DNA of 64,000 bases, taken from Candidatus Poribacteria bacterium. GTDB lineage: Bacteria; Poribacteria; WGA-4E; PCPOR2b. The notes beneath the pieces were generated by a model. That model made no database searches. It had not been told where the DNA came from and saw only the letters and a program-made list of their open reading frames with translations. This document shows, piece by piece, positions 42,446-52,168 of the stretch. The first letter of the stretch is position 1. Every line of letters begins with the position of its first letter. The position numbers and the translations under genes were made by a program. The stretch is from assembly GCA_028819845.1 (NCBI GenBank), contig JAPPKS010000030.1:62001-126000 (forward strand), read 5' to 3'.

Positions 42446-42772
42446 TTGTCTCGGTTTTTTAAGGCTGCTACAACCGATGAAGTTGAACCCGGAAGCGGCA
42501 TCGGTGTCAAGGTAGAGGGTGTCTTTGTCGGAATCTACAACGTCAATGGGGAATACTATGCGATAAATAATATCTGCCCCCATCTCGGCGGCGTTTTGCA
42601 CTACGGATTTTTGGAGAATCAGGTCATTACGTGTCCGCTGCATCTATGGCAGTTCGACGTGAAAACGGGCAAATGCGTCTGGCCGGGCAAAGAACGGATT
42701 GTTACGTATCCTGTGGAAGTCGAAGGAAACGATATTCTTGTGGATGTAAACACACCCAGATACCTAGATTGA
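42446..42772 (+). CDS. Rieske [2Fe-2S] ferredoxin-like protein
   Basis: The 108-residue protein starts at TTG 42446 after AAAGGA; no in-frame ATG is available. C-P-H-L-G-G (near residue 44) and C-P-L-H-L-W-Q-F-D (near 64) supply the two Cys and two His ligands of the Rieske cluster. The size and order fit NirD-like or dioxygenase-type small ferredoxins. It would deliver electrons to an oxygenase or reductase. No such enzyme is encoded beside it; the neighbours are a sugar isomerase and a nucleotide-sugar-like epimerase, so its redox partner is unknown. Confidence 0.92.
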   Translation: MSRFFKAATTDEVEPGSGIGVKVEGVFVGIYNVNGEYYAINNICPHLGGVLHYGFLENQVITCPLHLWQFDVKTGKCVWPGKERIVTYPVEVEGNDILVDVNTPRYLD

Positions 42773-42798
42773 AAGATTGAAGAAGGGGCATAAAGAAG

Positions 42799-43758
42799 AT
42801 GGCGTATTTGATCACCGGTGGCATGGGGTGCATCGGATCCTACGTGATTCGTGATCTCCTAAATGCCGGCGAAAAACTCATCGTTTTTGATTCGATACAC
42901 GATTTAACCATTCCTAAGCTGGTATTGTCGCCTCAACAACTTGAAGGCTTCACCTTTGTCCAAGGGGATATTACTGATTTACCGCACGTCTTGCGTACGG
43001 TTAAGGAACATAAAGTCGATCGGATTATCCATCTAGCGTCGTGGCAGGTCCCCGCATGCGACGCCAATCCGCCGCAGGCATTAAGGGTGGTGTGCGAAGG
43101 CACAATCAATATGTTCGAAGCGGCGCGCGTCTTCAATCTAAAACGCGTTGTGTGGGCGAGCACAGTTGCAGTTTTTGGAGCGCCAGAAGATTACAACCAC
43201 CAGCAGATTCAAAATGACGCGCCGCATTACCCGAAGTTCATTTACGGGGCTTGCAAATCCCTGAACGAAAGGTATGCGTCTTTCTACTTCGACAACTACA
43301 ACGTGGACATCATCGGACTGAGGTTTACAGCCGTGTACGGGGTTGGGCGAACGCGGGGAATGAGTTCATTTTCGACAAAAATGATTGAAGATGTCGCGAT
43401 GGGCAGGCCGAGTGTTGTGCCCTTCGGTGACGACGCTGTGGATTGGCAATATGTTGAAGATGTCTCCCAATCCATATTGATGGCGTGTTCCTGTCCAACG
43501 ACGCGCACGCGGGTTTTCAATGTCAGCGGCGGCATTCGCCCGGTACGCGAAGCCGCCGAATATTTGAAGCAGATTGTACCCGATGCGAAGATTACGCTTG
43601 AATCGGGCGTATTTGGAATCTCATGGGACTATGACGCTACGCCAGTTGCAGAAGAAATCGGATTCACGCCCATGTATTCGATGGAAGAGGGAATCCAAAA
43701 AACGGTCAGCCGATTCCGTGAACTTGCTGCATCGCGGGCGGCGGAACGCTGGCGGTAA
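42799..43758 (+). CDS. NAD-dependent epimerase/dehydratase (extended SDR)
   Basis: The 319-residue protein has the cofactor motif T-G-G-M-G-C-I-G-S (residues 6-14), the acidic residue at the end of strand 2 in L-I-V-F-D-S, and the catalytic Y-G-A-C-K (Tyr/Lys) in F-I-Y-G-A-C-K-S-L-N-E-R. A Thr/Ser in A-S-T-V-A-V-F-G completes the extended-SDR triad. It acts on nucleotide sugars or similar polyols. It follows the Rieske gene after 26 bases, and the isomerase/Rieske/epimerase trio likely forms one operon. Confidence 0.92.
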   Translation: MAYLITGGMGCIGSYVIRDLLNAGEKLIVFDSIHDLTIPKLVLSPQQLEGFTFVQGDITDLPHVLRTVKEHKVDRIIHLASWQVPACDANPPQALRVVCEGTINMFEAARVFNLKRVVWASTVAVFGAPEDYNHQQIQNDAPHYPKFIYGACKSLNERYASFYFDNYNVDIIGLRFTAVYGVGRTRGMSSFSTKMIEDVAMGRPSVVPFGDDAVDWQYVEDVSQSILMACSCPTTRTRVFNVSGGIRPVREAAEYLKQIVPDAKITLESGVFGISWDYDATPVAEEIGFTPMYSMEEGIQKTVSRFRELAASRAAERWR

Positions 43759-43866
43759 GAGACTGCGAAACATTCCGCTTCTTCCGCCAATTATTGCCAC
43801 CTAAGCCCGATAGGCGCTAGGGCGACTCGAAACAACAGGGGACGAAAGCGTTACAAAAATGGCGCG

Positions 43867-45255
43867 TTATAACAACTCTTCGAGATACTGCACGCGCGTG
43901 TGATGCCGCAGTTTGCGAAGCGCTTCGTCCTCGATTTGGCGAACTCTTTCCCGGCTAATGCCAAGTTGGCGCCCGATTTCGGCGAGCGTGTATTCTGTGC
44001 CGTCTTGCAAGCCGTAACGCAGTTTGATTACGTGCTTTTCACGGGGCGCCAAGGTGTTGAGCACCCTTTCGAGCGATTCTTTTTCCGAACTGCAAAGCAG
44101 TTCCTCTTCAGGTGTTATTTGGGAATCGTCGGCGAGCAGGTCAGAGATAGTCGCATCGGGTGATGAATCGCTGAGCGGAGAGTCAAGCGAAATTGTACCC
44201 TTTGTACTTTGAAGAATTTCAACCACACGACTCTCAGTCATCTTGACGAGTTCAGCAATCTCTTTAATATCCGGCTCACGTTCGAGGTCCCTCGCGAGTT
44301 TTGTTTGGGCTTGCTTGATAGACCGCCGGGTTTCTCCTACGTAACACGGAATGCGAATTGTCTGGCTCTGTTGATCCAGCGCCCGCTTAATCGCTTGCAT
44401 AATCCACCAAGTCGCATAAGTGCTGAAGCGATACCCTCTTTGAAGGTCGAATTTCTCGACCGCCTTCATCAATCCTATACTTCCCTCCTGCATCAGATCT
44501 AGAAATGAGAGCGACGATCGATTGAAATTGTGTTGTTTCGCGATGCTCGCGACGAGTAGAAGGTTTGCCTCAACAAGCTTAAGTTTGGCTTCTTGAATCT
44601 TTTGGGCCGCTTTGCCGAGTTCAATCCAAAGTTGGTCAAGGAATTCGCGCACTTCGCGGGCATCTCCTGTTTCGATGCCGTCATCGGTTTCGCCGCGTTG
44701 ATAAATCTTGATTTCTGTGTGAATCTGCTCCAAGGTTGTGGCGAGGTTCATGGGACTCCACCAAATGCCATTCGGCGACTTCTGTTTTGCGCCGCGCTTT
44801 GGCTTCGCTTTTGGGCGAACTTCGTCCAGTATTGAGATGGGGAGCTGGTCAAATAATTCTGTAATCCACTGCTTGCCCTCTTCAAATTTCTCGAAGAGTT
44901 TAACCTCTTCTTCAGGGGTGAGCAGCGGTGTACGGGCTATCTCCTGAAGATATGAAAATGCTTCGTCTTTTGTGCTGTCAGTGACATCGCTGCGCGATCT
45001 AAAAGACGAGATCAGATGGTCATTATCTTCATCATCAATCTCATTTTCATCGGAATCATCAGTGGGCAACGCGGACACAAATTCGTCATCTTCCCCAAAT
45101 TCGAGTTCGCCATTAATATTGGAAACGCCCCTAACTGGACTATCCGTGAATTCGTCACGACTTGCCACGATTCGATCGCCTCGATTCTTCTGTTTAATCT
45201 TGGATAAAATATCATCAAACTTCATAGGGTTCTTGTCTTCTGCGATGTTTTTCAT
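43867..45255 (-). CDS. rpoD: Primary RNA polymerase sigma factor (sigma-70 group 1)
   Basis: The 462-residue protein has region 1.2 (D-E-A-F-S-Y-L-Q-E-I-A-R-T-P-L-L-T-P-E-E-E), then a variable segment, then region 2 (L-S-F-L-D-L-M-Q-E-G-S-I-G-L-M-K-A-V-E-K-F-D, Y-R-F-S-T-Y-A-T-W-W-I-M-Q-A-I-K-R-A), which melts and reads the -10 element. Region 3 and region 4 (E-Y-T-L-A-E-I-G-R-Q-L-G-I-S-R-E-R-V-R-Q-I-E), which reads the -35, follow. Region 1.1 is short and acidic. The several near-consensus promoters in this window fit its expected specificity. The start may be 45255 or the ATG ten codons later. Confidence 0.95.
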   Translation of the reverse strand: MKNIAEDKNPMKFDDILSKIKQKNRGDRIVASRDEFTDSPVRGVSNINGELEFGEDDEFVSALPTDDSDENEIDDEDNDHLISSFRSRSDVTDSTKDEAFSYLQEIARTPLLTPEEEVKLFEKFEEGKQWITELFDQLPISILDEVRPKAKPKRGAKQKSPNGIWWSPMNLATTLEQIHTEIKIYQRGETDDGIETGDAREVREFLDQLWIELGKAAQKIQEAKLKLVEANLLLVASIAKQHNFNRSSLSFLDLMQEGSIGLMKAVEKFDLQRGYRFSTYATWWIMQAIKRALDQQSQTIRIPCYVGETRRSIKQAQTKLARDLEREPDIKEIAELVKMTESRVVEILQSTKGTISLDSPLSDSSPDATISDLLADDSQITPEEELLCSSEKESLERVLNTLAPREKHVIKLRYGLQDGTEYTLAEIGRQLGISRERVRQIEDEALRKLRHHTRVQYLEELL

Positions 45256-45445
45256 TCGGGTTCCATATTCCTTGACACTTTTCCATTGATTTACAATTCA
45301 GTCTTGCTCATCAACGCAAGATTCCAAAAGTGTCATAGCAAAATAACCTTCGTATTCGAGCAACGCTTTTAATGCAGAAATTTTTTGGGTGAAATTTTCT
45401 TAGCTTTTCATTGAGACGTGTAATCCTTGCATCAAGTTTACTGAT

Positions 45446-47266
45446 TTATTCCTGCCGCTGCATTTGACGCAATGTACGATAGATTCCGCCCTTGTCTAAC
45501 AACTCCTGGTGCGTCCCGCTTTCGACGATTCTGCCGCCATTGAGCACAAGAATTCTGTCCGCGTTAACGACGGTGGATAGCCGATGGGCGATGACGAAGG
45601 TTGTTCGCCCCCGCATCAAGTACCCGAGTGATTGCTGGACTAGCGCTTCTGACTGACTGTCTAGTGCTGAAGTTGCTTCATCGAGTATAAGAATGCGCGG
45701 GTTCTTCAAGATTGCCCGCGCAATTGAGATGCGCTGCTGTTGCCCGCCGGATAACTTGACCCCGGATTCACCGATTGGTGTATCGTATCCGTTGGGCATC
45801 AGAGCGATAAATTCGTGCGCATTGGCTTGTTTCGCCGCTGCAATGGCGTCGCCGCGATTGGCTGCCGGTTGACCATAGATGATGTTATCCAGCACCGTTC
45901 CGCCAAAAAGGATTGTATCTTGCGGTACAATCGCTATCTGCCGACGGAGAGAATCCAGTGAAACTTGGTCAATCGGGTACCCGTCAATCAGTATTTTTCC
46001 TGAATCCAATTCGTAGAAGCGGGGCAAGAGATTGACTAACGTGGTTTTACCGCCGCCGCTCGGTCCAACCAAGGCGATGACTTCGCCCGGTTTGACACAA
46101 AAATTAATGTGCTTTATTATCTCATCGTCTCGGTCATATCCGAAAATTACGTCGCGAAATTCGACTTCACCGCGTACAGGCGGCAGGTGAGGTAATTTGT
46201 CCTCTTCGTTGCCTTCTTTCTCGAAGTCGAGCACATAGAATATTCGTTCTGCCGATGCGAGGCTTTGTTGCAGGACGTTATTGAATTGCCCAACCGTCTT
46301 GATTGGTTTGAACATCCTGCCAATCATCGCCACATAAACAATAAACGAACCGGTTGTAAGGCCCCCTTGAATTACCTGCCAACATCCCAATCCAAAAACT
46401 GTTGCAATTCCGACCGCGCTAATCAATTCGACGAGCGGCGGCAGCATCGCAGTAGATCGAGAGCGTCGCAATGCTGAACGATATTGGCTCCTATTGGTTT
46501 CTTTAAATCGACTGGACTCTAGTTTTTCCGCTGTAAAACTTTTAATGATTTTAATGCCAAAGATGGTCTCTTTCAACTGCGAAGAGACATCCGCTGTCTG
46601 CTGTTGAATCTCGGTACTTGTGCCACGGATACGCCGTCCAAACCGGCTAATCAGATGACCAAGCAGCGGGAATAGAACCAACACCAAGACAGTCATCTGG
46701 AAACTCTTGAACAACAGCACGGCAACGAAGACGGGCAATAGCACAACATCCCGCATAACATTTGCGGTCGATCCGGCTGTATACTGCCAGGTGCGTACAT
46801 CGTCTGTGACCCGTGCCATTAGGTCTCCTGTGCGGTGCTCTTTCAGAGTCCCCAATGGTGCAAAGGCAATTCGCTCATACATCTCGTTGCGAACTCGGAT
46901 AATGAGTTTATTCCCAACCCGTGCCATCAAATAGTCGTTGCAATAAGTGAATGCCCCCTTGATTATTACGAGTGTAAAAATCCCTCCCAATACCCAAACT
47001 ACAAGGGTGATGGCTGCATCAGCGTCCGGAAGTGGAATTTCAATTCCTTCGAAGACATCTTTAACATAGAAATATCGGACATGTATTGGACCGTCGCCAG
47101 TGTTAGTTTCAATCAGCTTGAGTGCGTCCGTTGTGTCTCCCAGAATTTGAAAATAGCCCACCTCGCAGATAGCCATCACCAACGCACACATGAACGCCAA
47201 TCCAATTGAACCGATGTACGGCTTCAGATACTTTGCGAAGCGCAGAAACGTCGGCATCGAAATCAC
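45446..47266 (-). CDS. ABC exporter, fused permease and ATPase (MsbA-like)
   Basis: The 606-residue half-transporter has a six-helix transmembrane domain (residues 1-330) and a nucleotide-binding domain. The latter shows Walker A G-P-S-G-G-G-K-T-T, the Q-loop in I-A-I-V-P-Q-D-T, signature L-S-G-G-Q-Q-Q-R and Walker B I-L-I-L-D-E-A-T-S-A-L-D, then the switch His in F-V-I-A-H-R-L-S-T. It acts as a homodimer that moves a lipid, lipid-linked or other amphipathic substrate outward. Its start overlaps the stop of the upstream methyltransferase by 4 bases (ATGA), so the two are translationally coupled. Confidence 0.95.
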   Translation of the reverse strand: MISMPTFLRFAKYLKPYIGSIGLAFMCALVMAICEVGYFQILGDTTDALKLIETNTGDGPIHVRYFYVKDVFEGIEIPLPDADAAITLVVWVLGGIFTLVIIKGAFTYCNDYLMARVGNKLIIRVRNEMYERIAFAPLGTLKEHRTGDLMARVTDDVRTWQYTAGSTANVMRDVVLLPVFVAVLLFKSFQMTVLVLVLFPLLGHLISRFGRRIRGTSTEIQQQTADVSSQLKETIFGIKIIKSFTAEKLESSRFKETNRSQYRSALRRSRSTAMLPPLVELISAVGIATVFGLGCWQVIQGGLTTGSFIVYVAMIGRMFKPIKTVGQFNNVLQQSLASAERIFYVLDFEKEGNEEDKLPHLPPVRGEVEFRDVIFGYDRDDEIIKHINFCVKPGEVIALVGPSGGGKTTLVNLLPRFYELDSGKILIDGYPIDQVSLDSLRRQIAIVPQDTILFGGTVLDNIIYGQPAANRGDAIAAAKQANAHEFIALMPNGYDTPIGESGVKLSGGQQQRISIARAILKNPRILILDEATSALDSQSEALVQQSLGYLMRGRTTFVIAHRLSTVVNADRILVLNGGRIVESGTHQELLDKGGIYRTLRQMQRQE

Positions 47267-47979
47267 CTTTCTGCGATTGTAATCATCCGCCTCGCATCAA
47301 TCAGAAACGGGCTATAATCGAAATCTCCGTACGTCGCACATACTTTCAAAGCGGCATCATCCAACATTGATTTGAGTTCGGTTGGAAAGTAGAACCGAAG
47401 TCGATTGACCGCCTTTTGGATGGTTCCGGAGGAGAGTTTAATGACCGTTCGATAGTCTGAGATACACCCAGATTCGGGATGGTATTCAACCTCTGCGAGT
47501 GCAAGCATGGATTCAGAGATCCACCACCAATTTCGTGACCGGTCCAAATCAACGACGGCATGGGGATTCCAGTATTCCACCAGGAATTTTCCACCGGGCT
47601 TGAGGACTGCGGCAACTTCTGAAAGAACCTGTCGGTTTCCGTCCTCCCCAAAGAATCCAAAACTCGAAAAAAGATTGATGACCGCATCGCACGATGATTT
47701 GAGTGGAATATGGCGCATATCTCCTTCAATAAAATGGATGCCGTATTCCGTTGAAAGTATGTCTTTTCGCGCTTCGTCCAGCAGAAAACGCGAACTGTCT
47801 AAGCCGATGACAGTTACGTTTTGGTCCGCAAGCATTTGTCCGTGCCGTCCATTCCCACAGCACAAATCCAAAACGATTGCGCCTCGACGGAGTTCTAGCA
47901 CATCACGAATGAATTCAACTTCCTCTTCTGTCTCGGCTTTTGAAGGGAGCTCGGTAAGCAGGTAAGTATTATCCCACAT
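47263..47979 (-). CDS. Class I SAM-dependent methyltransferase
   Basis: The 238-residue protein has motif I I-V-L-D-L-C-C-G-N-G-R-H-G and then V-I-G-L-D-S-S-R. The later N-L-F-S-S-F-G-F-F and V-L-K-P-G-G-K-F-L-V-E-Y are typical of small-molecule methyltransferases. The substrate cannot be inferred. A 4-base overlap with the following ABC exporter gene suggests that methylation is linked to export of its product or to a shared regulon. No clear ribosome binding site precedes the ATG at 47979. Confidence 0.9.
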   Translation of the reverse strand: MWDNTYLLTELPSKAETEEEVEFIRDVLELRRGAIVLDLCCGNGRHGQMLADQNVTVIGLDSSRFLLDEARKDILSTEYGIHFIEGDMRHIPLKSSCDAVINLFSSFGFFGEDGNRQVLSEVAAVLKPGGKFLVEYWNPHAVVDLDRSRNWWWISESMLALAEVEYHPESGCISDYRTVIKLSSGTIQKAVNRLRFYFPTELKSMLDDAALKVCATYGDFDYSPFLIDARRMITIAER

Positions 47980-48026
47980 AATCGGTGTGTTATCCGTAAT
48001 GTGTAGAACATGAATCGATCAGCCTT

Positions 48027-49058
48027 TCAATTTCCTTTTTCCTTGTGTTGTCCAAACTGAACTATTTTTGTCGCAGACGCACAATTGGGTTTGCAAAGAA
48101 TCTGCAGCTCATTAGATAGAAAATCGACGGATTCAAGTACGCCAATAGAAAGCGTTTTCATCGAGTTGTCAAGCATGCCGATTAGACGCTGCTCAAAATA
48201 CATTGGCGTTTCGGAAACTAAGGAGGTCAGACTGTATTGGCTTTTCACCCGTGCTTGGACCAGTTTTGAAAGCATGTTTGGCGTAACAAGCGAAAGCGAT
48301 CGATGCCCCCATTCCGCATAGAGGACGTCTTCGCCGGCAAAATCAGCGAGAATTTCCCGTTCTTTTGTATTCGCCCCCCGTCCAATGAAGAAATGCGACC
48401 GCTGCCCACGGATTTGGTCAAAGTTTACACGCTCCCGAACTGCATCAGCGAAGTAATGCGCGAAGCGCGTTTCGCGGTATTTTCTTCGAAATTCAAAACT
48501 CTTGGAAGCCGCATCCCTATGCGGTGAAAGGTGGTGAATTTGGATAGTGCTAAGCCCGTCAAATCCCGCTACGATTGGATTTAATTCGCTGGATCGGTGG
48601 ATACAGATTAGGTAATCTGGCTGGATAATCTCAATTTTCTGTCTTTTGAGTGCAACTGCGGCGGCGCCTTCAACATAGCCGGTTGTATCAATTACGACAA
48701 TCTCGGCGCCAGCTTTACGCGCTGCGTCAACCATCAACTGCGTGCCCGTTACACATTGAAGCAGGTGATTATCGGGAGACACCGATCCCACAAAATACAA
48801 ATCATTTGGATTCGACGCCGAAGAATGATGGAAAACCTTCAACCCGATTGTAGTGGGCGGTCCAATCTGTGACTGCCCAATGTCGGCATCAACAAAAGCG
48901 ACCTTTAATCCTTTCGCCGCGCCTTGGTCAACCAAAAACCTGCAAAACGTCGATTTCCCGACATCGGTGCTGCCAATTACGAGCACAACCCCTTTAGCCT
49001 TTACGATATGCCGCGCGGTGCGTTCCCAATCATGATTCACTTGGTAGGAGTTTGTCAT
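48027..49058 (-). CDS. Clp1/Nol9-type polynucleotide 5'-kinase
   Basis: The 343-residue protein opens with a P-loop G-S-T-D-V-G-K-S (residues 29-36) followed by V-D-A-D-I-G-Q-S-Q-I-G-P-P-T-T (about 56-70), the Clp1_P signature in which the D-x-D-x-G-Q segment supports metal and lid function. V-I-D-T-T-G-Y (about 121-127) follows. These are the features of RNA 5'-OH kinases of the Clp1/Grc3/Nol9 family. The C-terminal part is less conserved. Such kinases are known from eukaryotes and archaea and occur patchily in bacteria. RNA or DNA preference is unknown. Confidence 0.88.
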   Translation of the reverse strand: MTNSYQVNHDWERTARHIVKAKGVVLVIGSTDVGKSTFCRFLVDQGAAKGLKVAFVDADIGQSQIGPPTTIGLKVFHHSSASNPNDLYFVGSVSPDNHLLQCVTGTQLMVDAARKAGAEIVVIDTTGYVEGAAAVALKRQKIEIIQPDYLICIHRSSELNPIVAGFDGLSTIQIHHLSPHRDAASKSFEFRRKYRETRFAHYFADAVRERVNFDQIRGQRSHFFIGRGANTKEREILADFAGEDVLYAEWGHRSLSLVTPNMLSKLVQARVKSQYSLTSLVSETPMYFEQRLIGMLDNSMKTLSIGVLESVDFLSNELQILCKPNCASATKIVQFGQHKEKGN

Positions 49059-49200
49059 AAAATGCGGGAATGGTTGCTACTGTATTGTACCGATATCGGC
49101 GTTTCCGGCCCACCTCCTTCAAACACCACATCAATGGACTTCACAAAATTGCATGTATGCTGCGGAAAGCATCAAATGAAATTTCAATACTGACGCCGTA

Positions 49201-50070
49201 TCAATCTCCCAAATCGAATTCATACCGAAATGAAATCCCCGGTCCACTAAGTAAACGACCTAAATTTTGCTGGCTCGTGTTTCCTAAGAGGCGTTCGATC
49301 AGAGGCACTTTGCGCTTATCACGGATAACCTTCGGTTTGCCCGAGATGCCGCTTAGCGTCCCCGCAAGCTCGATTGCGTCCGGCAAATTGCCGAGGACAT
49401 CTAGCAGTTTATAGTCTAGAGCTTGTTGACCGGAAAAGATTCGGCCGTCAGCAAGTGCAGCGATTTCCTCACGGGCAAGATGGGCTTTACGCCCTTCAAA
49501 TACGGCATCGACAAATTGGCTGTGAACATCATCAATGGTGTCTTGTAACAAGGCGCGTTCCGCATCGGTAAGCCCGCGGCCGGGCGAACCGGTGTCCTTA
49601 AACTCGCCGCTTTTCACGACCTGATCTTCCAATCCCACCTTTTCGTAAAGCCCTTCCAACTTCATAAACCGCAAGATAACACCGATACTACCAGTGATGG
49701 AACCGCGATTTGCAACAATTTGATCCGCAGCGCATGCGATGTAATACCCGCCTGACGCGGCTGTGTTTCCCATAGAAGCAACAACCGGTTTTTCCAGTTT
49801 TGCGAGTTCGGTGTGAATTTCTTGCACTGCGCCGACGCTTCCGCCGGGGGAATCAATGCGAACAACAATTGCCTTAACCGTTTGATCGTCGCGAAATCGG
49901 TGAATTTGCTCAATTGACTTATCCGATTTTGAAATCGCACCGATGATTTCGACAACAGCAACCTTGTCACCAAACTGTCCACCCTTGGTGGTGAATGAAC
50001 GGACGACCAGTATCAATACCAAGAGGGCTACACCGATAATCAAGAATTTAAAGAATCTCTTCCGTTTCAT
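49201..50070 (-). CDS. sppA: Signal peptide peptidase SppA (short form)
   Basis: The 289-residue protein has an N-terminal membrane anchor (residues 7-24) and the S49 protease core. R-I-D-S-P-G-G-S-V-G precedes the nucleophile region M-G-N-T-A-A-S-G-G-Y-Y (Ser near 107), and the general-base lysine lies in V-K-S-G-E-F-K-D-T-G-S-P (near 159). It cleaves leftover signal peptides in the membrane. The single-domain length matches the Bacillus/archaeal-type SppA rather than the 600-residue E. coli form. It lies between the Clp1-like and CapD-like genes on the same strand. Confidence 0.94.
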   Translation of the reverse strand: MKRKRFFKFLIIGVALLVLILVVRSFTTKGGQFGDKVAVVEIIGAISKSDKSIEQIHRFRDDQTVKAIVVRIDSPGGSVGAVQEIHTELAKLEKPVVASMGNTAASGGYYIACAADQIVANRGSITGSIGVILRFMKLEGLYEKVGLEDQVVKSGEFKDTGSPGRGLTDAERALLQDTIDDVHSQFVDAVFEGRKAHLAREEIAALADGRIFSGQQALDYKLLDVLGNLPDAIELAGTLSGISGKPKVIRDKRKVPLIERLLGNTSQQNLGRLLSGPGISFRYEFDLGD

Positions 50071-50125
50071 AAGTTACCGAATCAGATAAGAATTTGGTAA
50101 TCGAACATACGTCGGTTAAGGTTTG

Positions 50126-52129
50126 TTAAATGCGTTCGGAAGCACTTCCAAACTCGCGCTTTCCGTCGAGTTTTCGACTATTTGCCAGATTAATCACCTG
50201 TACCTCAGATTTTTTAATTTTCTCGTCGTATGAGGTCTTTGCAATCGCTCGGTTGGGTTCATAAGTCGGCACAATTTGCTGAAGTTCGGCGATAATCCCT
50301 TCCGTATCCAAGTGGTTCGCCATTTCGGCAAGTTCATCAATTTTAGCCAACAACTTTTTTTCCTCAATCGTTTCGAGTTGAGCGACAAAGATACGCTGAT
50401 GCTTCGTAGCGGTAACCCCTTCTTGAACGGTCAAGAGCTCCTCGTATAATTTCTCACCCGGTTCTAAGCCCGTGAACTCTATTTTGATGTCGCGGTCCAC
50501 TTCCAGCCCGGATAGCCTGATTAAATCCCGCGCCAGATCCAAGATTTTGATTGGTTCACCCATATCCAAAATGAAGATTTCACCACCGAGGCCCATCGCG
50601 CCAGCCTGAATAAGCAATTGAACGGATTCCGGAATTGTCATGAAGTATCGAATTACGTCACGGTGCGTAACAGTTACGGGCCCTCCTTTCATTATCTGGC
50701 GCTTAAACTTTGGCAATACACTTCCCCGGCTGTCAATTACGTTTCCGAATCGAACGCCGATAAACTCGGTGCCGTTCCGTTTCGCCTTACACTGAATGAG
50801 TTTTTCCGTGACACGCTTTGAAGCGCCCATGACGCTTGTTGGGTTGACCGCCTTGTCTGATGACACCAAAATAAACGCTTCAACGTGATGTTTAATTGCG
50901 GCATCCACCAAATTCTTGGTGCCTATGATGTTATTCTTGACGGCTTCGTCCGGGTGAATCTCCATAAACTTTACGTGTTTGTGCGCTGCAGCATGGAAGA
51001 TAATCTGCGGGCGATATTTTGCGATGACTTGATCAACCTTCGAGCAATCTCGAATATCGCCAATAATCATCGCACGATTTAGATTCGGTTCATTCTCGCT
51101 AAGTTCGTTCTCAATGTGGTAGATGCTGTTCTCACCGCGCCCAAAGAGAATGAGAAATTCGGGGTTAAATTTTGCTACCTGCCGGCAGAGTTCAGAGCCG
51201 ATTGAACCGCCTGCGCCCGTTACCATCACCCGTTTTCCGGATAAGTATTTGGATACTTCGGGCAAATCAATTCGGGAAGTTGGACGGTTCAGCAGATCCT
51301 CGACCCGTACCTCCCGAATCTGGCTGATACTGACATGTCCGGCGAGAATTGCATGGATGCTAGGGACGATTTTAAATTTACAACCCTTGTATTCGCACTG
51401 TTGAATAATTTCACGAATTCGGCTTCCTGAAGCAGAAGGCATGGCGATAACAATCTCACCAACTTGCCGCTTGCGTGCGATGTATGCCAATTCACGCGTG
51501 GTACCAAGGACATTAAGCCCCTGAATGCTTTTCCCGACTTTACGCGGATGGTCATCAATAAACCCGATGGGAACGTACCCTTTTTCAGGATGATTCCGAA
51601 TCTCCCTTAAAACGCCGACGCCCGCAGCGCCCGCGCCGACAATCAATACTCTGGTTTTGGGAGGAGCGACATCCCTTCGCCTATATTCTTCAGCAATGCG
51701 AAAAGAAAATTTTGCCAAGCCCACGAAAGTGATGTTATATAATCCGTCAATTAGAAAGAATGCCCAGGATTGAAAAAGATTTACGAAATACAGAATAAGA
51801 ATGAGGGCAATGGTACCTGAACATGCGGCTCCAACAATCGCCCAAAATTCCCGAACGCTCGCGTAACGCCAAACCGGTTTGTACAGTTGGAAGGCGAAAA
51901 AGGTACACATGCGGATTGCGGTAACGGTTAAAGCGATGATAAAAAGAATCCGGCCTGGTGATTGAGTAGCCCATAAGGACGGCGAAGATTCATTTTCAGA
52001 AAGATTGAACAACTCAAGTAAATTTAATCCGAGTAGGTTGCAGGTTTGATAAGCACATAGGAAAGCTAGGTTAATTAACAATATGTCGGTTATAATTGAA
52101 AAACCCAGCCTTATTTTTCGTTCACGCAT
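50126..52129 (-). CDS. Polysaccharide biosynthesis nucleoside-diphosphate-sugar dehydratase/epimerase (CapD/FlaA1-type)
   Basis: The 667-residue protein has four N-terminal transmembrane helices, then a CoA-binding-like Rossmann region (V-G-A-G-A-A-G-V-G-V-L-R-E-I), then the catalytic SDR domain with T-G-A-G-G-S-I-G-S-E. S-S-D-K-A-V-N-P-T-S-V-M-G-A-S-K-R shows the Met-x-x-x-Lys variant of the catalytic Tyr/Lys, normal for membrane-bound 4,6-dehydratases such as PglF/CapD. It would convert UDP-GlcNAc to a 4-keto-6-deoxy sugar for surface glycans. The glycosyltransferase at 52169 is 39 bases upstream on the same strand. Confidence 0.95.
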   Translation of the reverse strand: MRERKIRLGFSIITDILLINLAFLCAYQTCNLLGLNLLELFNLSENESSPSLWATQSPGRILFIIALTVTAIRMCTFFAFQLYKPVWRYASVREFWAIVGAACSGTIALILILYFVNLFQSWAFFLIDGLYNITFVGLAKFSFRIAEEYRRRDVAPPKTRVLIVGAGAAGVGVLREIRNHPEKGYVPIGFIDDHPRKVGKSIQGLNVLGTTRELAYIARKRQVGEIVIAMPSASGSRIREIIQQCEYKGCKFKIVPSIHAILAGHVSISQIREVRVEDLLNRPTSRIDLPEVSKYLSGKRVMVTGAGGSIGSELCRQVAKFNPEFLILFGRGENSIYHIENELSENEPNLNRAMIIGDIRDCSKVDQVIAKYRPQIIFHAAAHKHVKFMEIHPDEAVKNNIIGTKNLVDAAIKHHVEAFILVSSDKAVNPTSVMGASKRVTEKLIQCKAKRNGTEFIGVRFGNVIDSRGSVLPKFKRQIMKGGPVTVTHRDVIRYFMTIPESVQLLIQAGAMGLGGEIFILDMGEPIKILDLARDLIRLSGLEVDRDIKIEFTGLEPGEKLYEELLTVQEGVTATKHQRIFVAQLETIEEKKLLAKIDELAEMANHLDTEGIIAELQQIVPTYEPNRAIAKTSYDEKIKKSEVQVINLANSRKLDGKREFGSASERI

Positions 52130-52168
52130 CTTCCTTCCTTTAATCTATTTTGATATATTATGAGTTTG

